The notes under the pieces were generated by a model. That model was not told where the DNA came from. It searched no databases and saw only the letters and a program-made list of their open reading frames with translations. Position numbers and translations under genes: made by a program. Below, one piece after another: positions 16,685-26,234 of a stretch of DNA of 35,604 bases. The DNA is taken from NCBI GenBank assembly GCA_028355575.1, contig JAOMSY010000012.1:1-35604 (forward strand). Direction: 5' to 3'. Origin of the DNA: Francisellaceae bacterium (GTDB lineage Bacteria; Pseudomonadota; Gammaproteobacteria; Francisellales; Francisellaceae). Each line of letters starts with the position of its first letter. Position 1 is the first letter of the stretch.

Positions 16685-18043
16685 CTATTTATGCTGAATT
16701 GACACTATTATTGTTAAGCCTAGGCGTTTAATTGGATAGACATTGTCCCCTATTTTTAAGTTTTCCTTTATAGAGGCTACCTTCCAAATATCTCCATCAA
16801 AGCTGGCAAGCCCTTTATTATTTTTACATTTTATGACTTCACCACCAGCGCCACTCGCATGTATAATTTCATCAAATAGTTTAATGCGTTGTTGCGCCCA
16901 GACCCGCATGCGTACAAAAACGGAAAAGAACATCACGGTTGCAATACTAACTAATATAATAACTTCAAAAGATATACGCTCAACGGATATGTCAACGGCA
17001 TCCCGATAAAGCCAAATTGACCCAAAGTAAAAACTAACAATGCCAAAGAGCACAAAAACTAAATGTATTCTGGATATTAAATCTAGTACTAAAAATAAAA
17101 TACCAGATACCAATAGTGAAAATCCCATCAGTGTTATGGGTAATTGCAAGAACCCATATAAACTCAAAAAGAGTGCTAATGCGCCTACAATAACTGGCAC
17201 TGCCGACCCAACTTTCAATACATAGAGCGCAATACAATATACAAATATCATAAACAGCAGATAAGCTATAGTGGGTGTGGCTAAATCGTCGAGCATATCT
17301 ATGAAAGGGCTATGTTCAACAGCCGCTTGAAATATTACTGCATTTTCAGTTTGTAGTAATAATTTTTTTCCTTGAAAGTCGAGCACAGTGTTATTCATTT
17401 GTTGTAGTAAATCATAAATATTAGTTGCGACATAATTGATAGCATTTGAATCAAGCGCCTTTTTTGCAGTTATAGAATCTATTTTATCCATAATTAAATC
17501 TGCAGCTAATTTAGAATTACGCTCTCTTTTTTCTGCAAGTTGGACCATGAAAATTGTCATACCCAATTTCACTCTGTAGTCAAATTGCGTTTCATCTTTC
17601 TGCGCAACCTCTGGTATTGGTGGTATGATTAAAGTATTTGGTGCCATTGCGGCAATGTTGGCAGCATAAAGCGCTAAAGAACCAAAATTAGCGATTTTTG
17701 CACCTTCAGGTGCTACATATACCACGACTGGAACAGGTGAGTTTAAAATACTTTCTGCAACAACCCTCGCATAGGGTATTGATGGGCCATAGGAGTCTAA
17801 TTTTATGACCAGCAAGTCTGCATTTTGGTTTTCGATTAATTCAAGAATATTAGCATCAATGTACTTACTGACTTTTTTAGTAATTGCCCCTTTTATTTCT
17901 AAAACTTTAACCTGTTTAATTTCGGTTTTAATAATATTGTTTTTTGTTTCAGCTATGGCAAGTATTGGTAAATTTATAATCCATAAAAAACATATTATAC
18001 TCAGGTAATATAAAATCTTATTTTTTGGCAATGTAAGGCACAT
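16685..18043 (-). CDS. NfeD/ClpP-class membrane protein lacking the catalytic serine
   Basis: A 452-aa protein with a signal or anchor segment (about 10-31), a ClpP/SppA-like periplasmic domain (about 45-250), four or five membrane spans (about 255-385) and a C-terminal NfeD OB-fold (about 400-450). Active NfeD proteases read PSGARAASAGT around the serine nucleophile. Here it is PEGAKIANFGS at 112-122, so serine is Asn119, and the usual LDTPGG is LDSYGP. Proteolysis by the Ser-Lys mechanism is therefore unlikely. NfeD proteins normally pair with a stomatin/slipin gene, and none is in the window. A scaffold role in membrane microdomains is a reasonable inference. The next gene, pdxH-like, is not an obvious partner. 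Confidence 0.82.
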   Translation of the reverse strand: MCLTLPKNKILYYLSIICFLWIINLPILAIAETKNNIIKTEIKQVKVLEIKGAITKKVSKYIDANILELIENQNADLLVIKLDSYGPSIPYARVVAESILNSPVPVVVYVAPEGAKIANFGSLALYAANIAAMAPNTLIIPPIPEVAQKDETQFDYRVKLGMTIFMVQLAEKRERNSKLAADLIMDKIDSITAKKALDSNAINYVATNIYDLLQQMNNTVLDFQGKKLLLQTENAVIFQAAVEHSPFIDMLDDLATPTIAYLLFMIFVYCIALYVLKVGSAVPVIVGALALFLSLYGFLQLPITLMGFSLLVSGILFLVLDLISRIHLVFVLFGIVSFYFGSIWLYRDAVDISVERISFEVIILVSIATVMFFSVFVRMRVWAQQRIKLFDEIIHASGAGGEVIKCKNNKGLASFDGDIWKVASIKENLKIGDNVYPIKRLGLTIIVSIQHK

Positions 18044-18208
18044 AGTTAATCAACTATTCCATTTAACTTTAAATACACTATTAAGCTTAGCTAAAAATAA
18101 TCTGTCTAAAAGTTGTGTATAGCATTTATGCACTTCTATGCATTTATTTATTGAATGAGTCAGAAATAATTTTTCCTTAAAGACATCCCTATTTTGAAAA
18201 CACTTAGA
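18044..18208. other. Intergenic region upstream of the NfeD gene
   Basis: 165 bases of AT-rich sequence between the SDR stop and the NfeD start, both on the minus strand. It presumably carries the NfeD promoter. No confident terminator is visible for the SDR operon. Confidence 0.4.
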
Positions 18209-18940
18209 TTAAATCGGCTCTTGCTGAGGCTCAATTAAAATTTCATTCATTGCCACATGACTTGGCTGTTGCATTGCATAGATGACGGTATTTGCCACAT
18301 CAATTGGGTTTAAGAATTCTTGATAGGCAAAACTACCATATAGCTGTTCAGCTTCTTTGTCTGTCGACATTCCTTGTAAAGGCGTTTTCACATTACCAGG
18401 TTGAATATTCACCACTCGCACGCCCGAAGCAATCAATTCTTGACGCAAACCACTTAAAGTAAACTCCATAAACGCTTTTGTACCAGAATAGACAGACAAA
18501 CCAGGGAAAGCCTTTCGCCCTGCATCAGATGTAATGTTTATAAAAATGCCTCTTGAGTACGTAATAGGATCAATAATCGCATGCGTAATATTTAAAAAAC
18601 CAATCACATTGGTATTAATCATTTTTAGCCATTGATTATAGTCTTTTTTTTGCATTAATTGATAATACATAACACCTACACAATTAATAACATAATCAGG
18701 TTGTCCATAGTTGTTGACAGCATTATTCACAAAGTTATCCACATTTAATTTATCACGAATATCAACTTGATCATAAAAAATACTTTGCTGGTTCCACGCC
18801 GCCATTTCACTTAATTTTTCAGTACGTCGGGCGCACATAGAAACATTCATATTTTGATTAATACAAGCAAGTGCGATTTCTCTGCCCATCCCACTTGAAG
18901 CACCAAATATCATGACATGTTGATTTGCTAAATTTTGCAT
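18209..18940 (-). CDS. Short-chain dehydrogenase/reductase, partner of the A-T-R synthetase
   Basis: A 243-aa classical SDR. It has the nucleotide-binding GASSGMG (13-19), an RRTEKL stretch suggesting NADPH preference, NCVGVMYY in the NNAG position, a catalytic Ser in NITSDAG and the YSGTK active-site Tyr/Lys. Its start lies 19 bases after the stop of the A-T-R gene on the same strand, so they are very likely one operon. The A-T-R enzyme should release an aldehyde, and an SDR can reduce such an aldehyde to an alcohol or oxidise a product hydroxyl. The specific reaction is inferred from context. Confidence 0.85.
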   Translation of the reverse strand: MQNLANQHVMIFGASSGMGREIALACINQNMNVSMCARRTEKLSEMAAWNQQSIFYDQVDIRDKLNVDNFVNNAVNNYGQPDYVINCVGVMYYQLMQKKDYNQWLKMINTNVIGFLNITHAIIDPITYSRGIFINITSDAGRKAFPGLSVYSGTKAFMEFTLSGLRQELIASGVRVVNIQPGNVKTPLQGMSTDKEAEQLYGSFAYQEFLNPIDVANTVIYAMQQPSHVAMNEILIEPQQEPI

Positions 18941-18959
18941 TCATCTACCTCTTTTAAAT

Positions 18960-21902
18960 CTAATCTTTTTCGAATATCCTTGAAACTAATTGATTATTAT
19001 GAACATTTTCATCGTTAAGCTTCAATTGCTGGCAAAGCATTTCATAATTATGTTGTTGATATTTATCTGTTGCATCTAACCAATTATCATAATTTTCAAG
19101 CAGGCATTTTAGCTTGTTATCTTTAAGACTCGCTAGCCATTCATCCATTGCAACTGTTTTTAAACTAAACTCATTAGCAAGCTCATCACCAGTTAAATAG
19201 TTAATATTCGTCATATTATAAATTTGGTTGGTTACACCTTGGTCTGCTGAATATACAATCAATTTAGCGATTTTATCCACAGGCGTCATTTCAAACTTCA
19301 ATCCTTTTGGTACAGCGCACAATGCTTTGATTGATTTTAAGATTAACCAATTCATATCGCTTTCATTAATGTTAGCTTTATGCACTGCAAATATATTACC
19401 AGGTCTAAATATTGTAACAGGTAAACCAATATCTATCGCACTGTTTAAGATGCGTTCAGACGCCCATTTTGCTTGACTATACCCAGAACTCAAGTTGTTG
19501 ATATAGTTTCCAATTTGCCTACCTTCAGGCTTAACCGCTATATTTTCAGGGAAAATGCCATTTGTTGAAACCTGGTAAAATGGTTTTATTCTAAATTTAA
19601 AACAAATTTCGATAAGGTTTTTTACCCCATCAATACATACTTTTTTCATGGATTGGTAAGGCAATACTAAATTTACATTTGCCGCAGCATTAATGACGTA
19701 ATCAACTTTATCAGCAAGTGTTTGCCACCTTTTAACCGATATCCCTAGTCTGACATCAGCAATATCACTATTTAAAACTGTGACTCGCTTTTGATACTTA
19801 TCTGAGTCTAAGCTTAACCTATTAAGTATTTTTGTTATTCTATTCTCACAAGCATCCTGATTATCACCACGCACTAAACAAATGATTTCATCGGATGTAT
19901 CTAACAATAAATGCTGCAATATATGGGTACCTAAAAAACCTGTTGCACCAGTTAATAGGCAGGTTTTAAATTGTGATTTTTTATTTGAATTTATCTCTGG
20001 TTGATTCACTAAAAAATATTCATTTATTTGATGCGAACAGATATCAACGTCTCTTAAAATGGTTAGTACTTCATTATTGGCTTCTGTCTGATGACTCGTA
20101 AATAACTTAAAACTCTTTTCAAAAGTGCTATTTGCGATGAAGTCTTTTATATTTACCCTATTTAAACCTAATTTAGTTGCATGTGATATTAATACCATTG
20201 CAATAAGCGAGGTACCACCTAGATCAAAAAATCCGTCTTCCCCATCTATTCTTTTAGCCGGAATATTTAATAAGGTCGCCCATAAACTTCTGTAGTCATT
20301 TAAATCTTTAACTTGGCCAAACTTTGTAATATCAAATTGGTTTTTGGTTTTGGTAATGCCTTTTCTATCAAGCTTATTTGAATATGGATTAATTGGAATT
20401 TCAGCCACAATATTAAATTCTTGCGGAATCATATAGTTTGGCAAATGTTTAGATATATGGCTGATCAACTCTCTACTTGATTTTGTGTTATCATCTAACT
20501 GCCATTTTTGCTTAAATGCACTTTGTTTTTCGAATGGAATCTCTAAATATCCAACCAGATATTCAGAAGCACTTGATTGCCCTTCTTTAATAACAACACA
20601 ATGGACGATATCCAGCTTGTCTTTTAATATTGCTTCCACAAAAGGTAAGGAAATATTATACCCACGCAGCCGAACGAAGTAATCACAACGACCATAAATA
20701 ACGACAAGTTGTTCATTTTCGATTAATTTAGCCAAATCGCCTGTTTTATATAACCGCTTACCGATAGGACTTTTATGAGCAGGAATAAAACGCTCTTTGT
20801 TTAATTCAATACGATTAATATACTCTTCTGCCAAGCCTGGTGAATACACATACAACTCACCTTTTTGACCAGGAGGACAGAGATTACCCTGCTCATCAAG
20901 TAAAACAGTTTCAACATGCTCTAAGAGATAACCAACAGGAATAACTTGTTCTGCATCAAAAATACTATCTTTTTTTGTTAGACGGTATAAAGCGACATCA
21001 TGGCATTCTGATATTGAATAGAGATTATAAATTTTCGTTGCTTCCATATATGGCATTAACTGGTGATATAAACCAGATGAGACCACTTCTCCATTCATCC
21101 AGCACACATCTAAACAACTGAAGATACTTTTCGCCTTTTGTGTTGAGGCGTGCAATAACATTTCAAGATAAGATGGCGTAAATAAAAACTCGTTAATTTG
21201 GTGTTTTAAAATAAATTGGTTTAAGCGATCAAAATCATGCAAAATATCATCATTAATCAGGTACGAACAACCACCACGCAGAATCGGTCTAAATACCTCC
21301 CAAAGGTAATAAATACTGCAACCAACGCGACTATTTCGATTATAGTCTTTAACCTTATTACGCATGTCATACGAAGCCAAAATCGCTTTATGCGCGATCG
21401 AAATGCCTTTATGTGTTCCTGTCGTGCCTGATGAGTAAACAAGCCAGACAACATCATTTGTATTTTCATTTGCTGAATATTTAAAGTCGACATTCTTGTT
21501 AGGAACCTGTTGATACAAGTTACAAATATTTATGTAACTAATAGGCGTTTTAACGTTAAGATCAACGTCATCATCGCATAACAACACTTTTGTATTTGTC
21601 TCTTGAAGCACATCAACTAAAAAATTTTCTGGGAAAGATTTATCAAGCTGAATACATTTACCGCCTAGTAAAGAAACCGCAAAAAACGAAATAATAAGCT
21701 CGACACGTTTCTCAGAATAAAGCCCAACGACTGTATTTTTTTTAACGCCAGCATCGTAAAGATAATTAGCGTAAAACCTGACTGCATTAAGAACTTGGAT
21801 ATAATTTAAACTTATATCTTCATCTACTAAACATAGATTTTCAGGTGTTCTTTTTGCTTGATGAAAAAAGGCATGGTGTAATGTTGCGTGTTTTGAGAGC
21901 AC
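18960..21902 (-). CDS. Stand-alone A-T-R (adenylation-carrier-thioester reductase) synthetase
   Basis: 980 aa, NRPS-like with no condensation domain. Adenylation domain about 10-515: YSSGTTGTHKG (156-166), YKTGDL (385-390), GRCDYFVRLRGYNIS (405-419) and the A10 lysine 510 in SNKLDRKG. Carrier domain about 530-600, with the phosphopantetheine serine at 565 in DLGGTS. Reductase about 645-980, with LLTGATGFLGTH (NADPH binding) and YSQAKWASE (Tyr/Lys pair). It should activate one acid, tether it and release it as an aldehyde. The Asp235 position that grips an alpha-amino group aligns to Ile197, while an Asp (302) sits in the pocket near position 330. This argues against an ordinary alpha-amino acid. 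A phosphopantetheinyl transferase must come from elsewhere. Confidence 0.87.
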   Translation of the reverse strand: MLSKHATLHHAFFHQAKRTPENLCLVDEDISLNYIQVLNAVRFYANYLYDAGVKKNTVVGLYSEKRVELIISFFAVSLLGGKCIQLDKSFPENFLVDVLQETNTKVLLCDDDVDLNVKTPISYINICNLYQQVPNKNVDFKYSANENTNDVVWLVYSSGTTGTHKGISIAHKAILASYDMRNKVKDYNRNSRVGCSIYYLWEVFRPILRGGCSYLINDDILHDFDRLNQFILKHQINEFLFTPSYLEMLLHASTQKAKSIFSCLDVCWMNGEVVSSGLYHQLMPYMEATKIYNLYSISECHDVALYRLTKKDSIFDAEQVIPVGYLLEHVETVLLDEQGNLCPPGQKGELYVYSPGLAEEYINRIELNKERFIPAHKSPIGKRLYKTGDLAKLIENEQLVVIYGRCDYFVRLRGYNISLPFVEAILKDKLDIVHCVVIKEGQSSASEYLVGYLEIPFEKQSAFKQKWQLDDNTKSSRELISHISKHLPNYMIPQEFNIVAEIPINPYSNKLDRKGITKTKNQFDITKFGQVKDLNDYRSLWATLLNIPAKRIDGEDGFFDLGGTSLIAMVLISHATKLGLNRVNIKDFIANSTFEKSFKLFTSHQTEANNEVLTILRDVDICSHQINEYFLVNQPEINSNKKSQFKTCLLTGATGFLGTHILQHLLLDTSDEIICLVRGDNQDACENRITKILNRLSLDSDKYQKRVTVLNSDIADVRLGISVKRWQTLADKVDYVINAAANVNLVLPYQSMKKVCIDGVKNLIEICFKFRIKPFYQVSTNGIFPENIAVKPEGRQIGNYINNLSSGYSQAKWASERILNSAIDIGLPVTIFRPGNIFAVHKANINESDMNWLILKSIKALCAVPKGLKFEMTPVDKIAKLIVYSADQGVTNQIYNMTNINYLTGDELANEFSLKTVAMDEWLASLKDNKLKCLLENYDNWLDATDKYQQHNYEMLCQQLKLNDENVHNNQLVSRIFEKD

Positions 21903-21999
21903 AATTAATTATCTTATAGAATCTATTTAAGCAATTATAGCATAATCACCAAAAGTATAATGATTCATCAGAAAAGATAACTTTCAAACAAACTCATCA

Positions 22000-23469
22000 T
22001 TACTCAGCAAGCACGTCTTCTTTATGTGTCTTGCAAAATTGTATAAAGAAATCGCTTATTGTAAACCAGTAAAAGACTGAAGCTAAAATAAGTATGGCAA
22101 TCATATTATCTGTGAAGAATCCTGCAAACAATAGAACGTAAAATGGTAATACTGATAAAAAATTGAACCAAGCTTTATGTAACCCATTTGTGAAAATAAA
22201 GATAACAGCAACAACCACTAATGCCTCACAGGTTAAGACAATATTTTCGTGATCTGCAGTGGCAATTAAGCCGCAAATTAGCAAGAAAATAATCCAGCCA
22301 ACAAAACGATGTTTCTTTAGAGCACCCATACTGATCGGTGCAGCCATATAAGACATAATATTAAAAATTGCGACTGTGACCATTAAGTTTGCCCAGCCAG
22401 ATGAATTTAAAAAGAAGATAATGGCTACTATAAAATTTGTCACCATTGAAGATTTAGAGAAATGATATTTTGGGCACATTTTCTGTAAAAATTTAGGCGC
22501 TTGTTTTTGATGCGACATGCCAGAAAGCATTCTTGCTGAAGAACCTAAATAAGTAAAACCTGTGGCAGAAGGTGAAATAACCGCATTAAGAATCAACAAT
22601 ACCGACATGATATGCAACCCTAAAATTGCAGTTAAATTAATCATTGGTGATGTTAACTGTACATCTTCCCAACCGTTCGTTAAATAACTTGCTGGCATTG
22701 CAGCCATAAATACAAATTGAATAACTAAATAAAAACATAATACTAATACAACTGATATGAAAAATGCGAGCGCTAAGTTTCGCTCTGGTTTATCAATTTC
22801 ACCCGCAAAGGAGCCGATCGTTTGAAAACCATTGAATGAATAAATCATTCCAGCGCCAATCATTGCAACTAATATAGATGACATATCATGAGGCGTGGTA
22901 GGTACAGTATCGGTAAAATTGCTAAATGAGAAATGCGCGATAACCAAAGCAACCAAAACGATTACAGGTGTAGCAAATTTAATAATAGTGACAGCATTAT
23001 TTACTTTGGCCAGAAAACGAATACCAAAATAATTTACTAACAAAAACAAACACAATAATATCACGCCCAATAGTTTACCATAAATAGTTAAACCATCCGG
23101 TGTTGCAAAAGTTTCACCCAGGTAAAATGCCAGATATTGCGTTGATGCCTGTGCTTCAGTTGCGACTGTCGCAATAATTCCAAACCAATTAACAAATGCA
23201 AAAGGTAAACCAAACGATGAATTATGCGTAATAGAAATAATACGAGCGGTAATGCCACGAAAAGGATATTTCACAAACCCATAAATGAAACAAAAAGCTA
23301 CCGCTAAAATAAATGCTGCAGAAACAATCCAAGATAAAAACGCATAATTACCTGCTAACTGCGCCGCAATTAATGGTGCAAATAACCAACCAGAACCGAC
23401 CATACAGGTCGCTCCAAACATTACTGAACCGAAAAGACCAATTTTTTGTTCTCTAACTGAAACACCCAT
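22000..23469 (-). CDS. APC-superfamily amino-acid permease next to the A-T-R operon
   Basis: A 489-aa inner-membrane protein with about 12 to 14 hydrophobic segments. Helix 1 carries the substrate-binding loop MVGSGWLFAP typical of APC amino-acid transporters. Later segments show SFNGFQTIGSFAGEIDKPERN (split here as helix 6 and the following loop), the conserved region after helix 6. Its stop is 97 bases before the A-T-R start on the same strand, so it may share the operon. It could import the substrate or export the product of that enzyme. Exact substrate unknown. The ribosome site is weak. Confidence 0.82.
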   Translation of the reverse strand: MGVSVREQKIGLFGSVMFGATCMVGSGWLFAPLIAAQLAGNYAFLSWIVSAAFILAVAFCFIYGFVKYPFRGITARIISITHNSSFGLPFAFVNWFGIIATVATEAQASTQYLAFYLGETFATPDGLTIYGKLLGVILLCLFLLVNYFGIRFLAKVNNAVTIIKFATPVIVLVALVIAHFSFSNFTDTVPTTPHDMSSILVAMIGAGMIYSFNGFQTIGSFAGEIDKPERNLALAFFISVVLVLCFYLVIQFVFMAAMPASYLTNGWEDVQLTSPMINLTAILGLHIMSVLLILNAVISPSATGFTYLGSSARMLSGMSHQKQAPKFLQKMCPKYHFSKSSMVTNFIVAIIFFLNSSGWANLMVTVAIFNIMSYMAAPISMGALKKHRFVGWIIFLLICGLIATADHENIVLTCEALVVVAVIFIFTNGLHKAWFNFLSVLPFYVLLFAGFFTDNMIAILILASVFYWFTISDFFIQFCKTHKEDVLAE

Positions 23470-23637
23470 TAAAAAATCACACGAAATAATTCTTATTTTA
23501 AGTATATCTATTCAAATGCAGTAATGGCTGTATAAATGATATTTATTTAGTAAAAATGCAAATAAATCTTGAAGTTAACTTATCAATAGTTTGATTATTT
23601 AATACTATATAAAGCAGATTAATACAAAGCATCCATT

Positions 23638-24318
23638 ATGACTCAATCTCGCTTACAACGAATTCAAGACACCCTTTCACAAAGACAACAAGACGTAACC
23701 GTTTTACTTGACCAGGTTCATAAACCACATAATTTATCTGCCATTATTCGTACTTGCGATGCTGTTGGTATCCCCAAGGTACATGCAATAGAATCAAAAG
23801 ATCAACCTCTAAGAGCGTACCGGTCTACTTCACAGGGAAGTGAAAGATGGGTTGATCTTGAGGTCCACAATAACCCAATCCCCCTAATTAAACAGTTTCA
23901 GCAAGAAGGCAAGCAAGTACTTGCAGCACAACTTTCTGACAAGGCAGTAGACTTTCGCGAAATAGATTTCACAAAACCAACTGCTCTGGTAATGGGTGCT
24001 GAGAAATGGGGTGTGTCAGAAGAAACCGCAAATGCAGTTGATCAACATATTATTATTCCCATGCATGGCATGGTTGAGTCTTTAAATGTGTCTGTTGCGA
24101 CCGCATTAATCTTATTTGAAATGCAGCGGCAAAGACTAGGTAAAGGATTTTATGATAAAGACAAAACAATCTGTTCTAAAAATTTATTTGAGTGGATTCA
24201 ACCTAAAATGGCAAAGTTATGCCAACAAAAAGGCTGGCCTTACCCTGAGCTAGACCAAGATGGTGATATCCTTAATCCATCAGATTGGATGGCGCAAATG
24301 AAAAAACATTCACAATGA
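23638..24318 (+). CDS. trmH: tRNA (guanosine-18) 2'-O-methyltransferase TrmH
   Basis: A 226-aa SPOUT (SpoU) methyltransferase that methylates the ribose of G18 in the D-loop of tRNAs using S-adenosylmethionine. Motif 1 is VHKPHNLSAIIRTCDAVGI with the catalytic arginine. Motif 2 is ALVMGAEKWGVSEE and motif 3 is IIIPMHGMVESLNVSVATAL, which forms the trefoil knot. The C-terminal extension KGWPYPELDQDGDI matches the E. coli TrmH layout closely. The stop overlaps the start of the DUF2804 gene (ATGA). The 168-bp region before it is shared with the divergent APC gene. Confidence 0.95.
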   Translation: MTQSRLQRIQDTLSQRQQDVTVLLDQVHKPHNLSAIIRTCDAVGIPKVHAIESKDQPLRAYRSTSQGSERWVDLEVHNNPIPLIKQFQQEGKQVLAAQLSDKAVDFREIDFTKPTALVMGAEKWGVSEETANAVDQHIIIPMHGMVESLNVSVATALILFEMQRQRLGKGFYDKDKTICSKNLFEWIQPKMAKLCQQKGWPYPELDQDGDILNPSDWMAQMKKHSQ

Positions 24319-25277
24319 TTCAGGCAAAATTAAATTCAATCATTAGCAATAATAACTATATTCCATACGGCGCTTATACAGATACCATTCATAATACTCC
24401 CACTCAGATATTTCCCAAAAATACGCCTATTCAATCAAGACGCTTAAAGCGTAAAGCTTGGTTTTTTATTGGCGGTTATTCAAATGACTTATATATTGGC
24501 TTGGCTATTATAGATGCCGGATATCTCGCCAAAGCATTTTGCTATATCTATGATACAAAAACTGGTGAATTTACAGAAGATGAGATTACGGTTCCTTTTG
24601 GTTTTAAAAATAGTTTTGATCCAAGTTTCAACCATAAATGGCAGCTAAAAAACTATAAGATTAACGCACAGAACGATACGATTATCGCAACAATTCAAAC
24701 AAAAAAATTCAACCTTGATCTTCAACTCAAAAATAATACAAATGGGGTTAGCTTTTTTTGTCCTTCAGAAAAAAACAGACCATTTCATTATACCTATAAG
24801 AATCTATTACTGAGCGGCAGGCTTAATCTAAAATTAAATGGAAAAGTTCAGACATTTAATAACCTAAAATTTGGAATCGACTTTTCTAAAGGCTTCCCAC
24901 CTCGTTATACATTTTGGAACTGGGCTTCGTTCCAAGGCGTCTGTGATGATGGAACAGAAATTGCAATGAATCTAGTAGATGGTTTTAATAATAATCTTGA
25001 AAATGTTATTTGGGTTAATCAAAAACCAAAATTAACATCTATGGTCAAGTTTACTTATTCAAAACCACTTGCTAAATCTAATTGGAGTGTATGTAATCAG
25101 GAACTTGAATTAACCCTAACACCTCAAGGCGCTCGCAATGAAAACATTAACCTTTTATTGGTAAAGAGTAAATTCACACAAGTATTCGGAAATATTAAAG
25201 GTAAAATTCTGATTGATGATCAATGGAAAAATCTCAAAGGTCATGGTGTTATGGAAGAACACGAGGCCAAGTGGTAA
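24315..25277 (+). CDS. DUF2804 family protein, translationally coupled to trmH
   Basis: 320 aa when started at the ATG that overlaps the trmH stop as ATGA (24315-24318). Family features are the N-terminal IPYGAYTD segment, RRLKRKAWFFIGGYSNDLYI, a mid-region NWASFQGVCDDGTEIAMNLV and the C-terminal MEEHEAKW, the signature end of DUF2804. No signal peptide. The beta-rich domain has unknown function; related folds bind lipids or hydrophobic ligands. The tight overlap points to joint expression with trmH, but a functional tie is not evident. Confidence 0.85.
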   Translation: MIQAKLNSIISNNNYIPYGAYTDTIHNTPTQIFPKNTPIQSRRLKRKAWFFIGGYSNDLYIGLAIIDAGYLAKAFCYIYDTKTGEFTEDEITVPFGFKNSFDPSFNHKWQLKNYKINAQNDTIIATIQTKKFNLDLQLKNNTNGVSFFCPSEKNRPFHYTYKNLLLSGRLNLKLNGKVQTFNNLKFGIDFSKGFPPRYTFWNWASFQGVCDDGTEIAMNLVDGFNNNLENVIWVNQKPKLTSMVKFTYSKPLAKSNWSVCNQELELTLTPQGARNENINLLLVKSKFTQVFGNIKGKILIDDQWKNLKGHGVMEEHEAKW

Positions 25278-25353
25278 ATATACTGCTCACTCTATACCAT
25301 ACCTACCCAAACCCATTAGAATTAACCTATCTTCATAAATTATTAAGGTCAAT

Positions 25354-26115
25354 ATGCCCATTAAACGAGATAGCTTACTCAAATATCTAAATGAACTTCT
25401 TGAGCCACATAAATTCAAAGACTACTGCCCTAATGGTTTACAGGTTGAGGGTAAACAAAATATTAATAAAATAGTCTGTGGCGTAACTGCTTCTAAAGCA
25501 TTAATTGATAAAGCGATTGAACTAAAAGCTGATGCCATCTTTGTTCACCATGGCTATTTTTGGAAGAATGAGAGCTACTCTATCGTTGGCATGAAAAAAG
25601 CCCGTATTGAAGCACTTATTAAAAACGATATTAATTTATTTGCTTACCATTTACCGTTAGATACCCACCCTACTTTTGGTAATAATGTTCAGCTGGCAAA
25701 GAAACTTGGTCTTGAAATTACAGGTGAACTCAACACGAATACCATCCCCAGTATTGGCATTACCGCACAGCTTTCAGAACCCACAAGCCCAACTGAATTT
25801 ACTAACCATATTTCTAATATACTTGGTAAGCAAACTTTACATATCGGCAATAACAAACCAACCATTCAACATATTGGCATATGTACAGGCGGCGCTCAAG
25901 GCTTTATTTCTAATGCAGCGGAGCAAGGACTTGATGCATATTTAAGTGGTGAGATATCTGAAAACACAACCCATACTGCAAGAGAATGCAACATTGATTA
26001 TTTTGCAGCGGGCCACCATGCAACCGAACGTTATGGCGCTAAAGCAATCGCAGAACACCTTAATCATATCTATGATCTTGAGGCTATTTTTGTCGACATA
26101 GACAACCCCGCTTAA
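25354..26115 (+). CDS. Nif3/YbgI-like dinuclear metal protein
   Basis: A 253-aa member of the Nif3 family (also annotated GTP cyclohydrolase I type 2-like). Metal ligands are seen in VHHGYFWKNE near residue 67, in FAYHLPLDTHPTFGNN, and in AGHHATERYGAKA near the C-terminus (His, Glu). YCPNGLQVEG at 24-33 is the family N-terminal signature. Such proteins form toroidal hexamers with two metal ions per subunit. The biochemical role is unsettled, so I leave the substrate open. AAGG precedes the ATG. 76 bases separate it from the DUF2804 gene. Confidence 0.9.
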   Translation: MPIKRDSLLKYLNELLEPHKFKDYCPNGLQVEGKQNINKIVCGVTASKALIDKAIELKADAIFVHHGYFWKNESYSIVGMKKARIEALIKNDINLFAYHLPLDTHPTFGNNVQLAKKLGLEITGELNTNTIPSIGITAQLSEPTSPTEFTNHISNILGKQTLHIGNNKPTIQHIGICTGGAQGFISNAAEQGLDAYLSGEISENTTHTARECNIDYFAAGHHATERYGAKAIAEHLNHIYDLEAIFVDIDNPA

Positions 26116-26189
26116 CCTGTTTTTTTAAGGCGACTGGGTGAAATCTTTCCAAATTTTAATAATTCAACTCACAAAATAAAAAATATTTA

Positions 26190-26198
26190 TGCTACAAT
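26190..26198 (+). promoter_or_regulatory. Extended -10 promoter of the phaR-like gene
   Basis: TGCTACAAT at 26190-26198 fits an extended -10 element (TG-n-TATAAT type), 36 bases before the phaR ATG. No good -35 is visible at standard spacing, as is usual for extended -10 promoters. Confidence 0.45.
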
Positions 26199-26234
26199 GC
26201 ACAATATCGAGCATTCACACTACATAGGCGCAAC

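Noticed and set aside
18960-21902. Module of a multi-module nonribosomal peptide synthetase
   Set aside because: No condensation domain here and no other NRPS gene nearby. A-T-R is complete as a stand-alone reductase of the carboxylic acid reductase or Lys2 kind.
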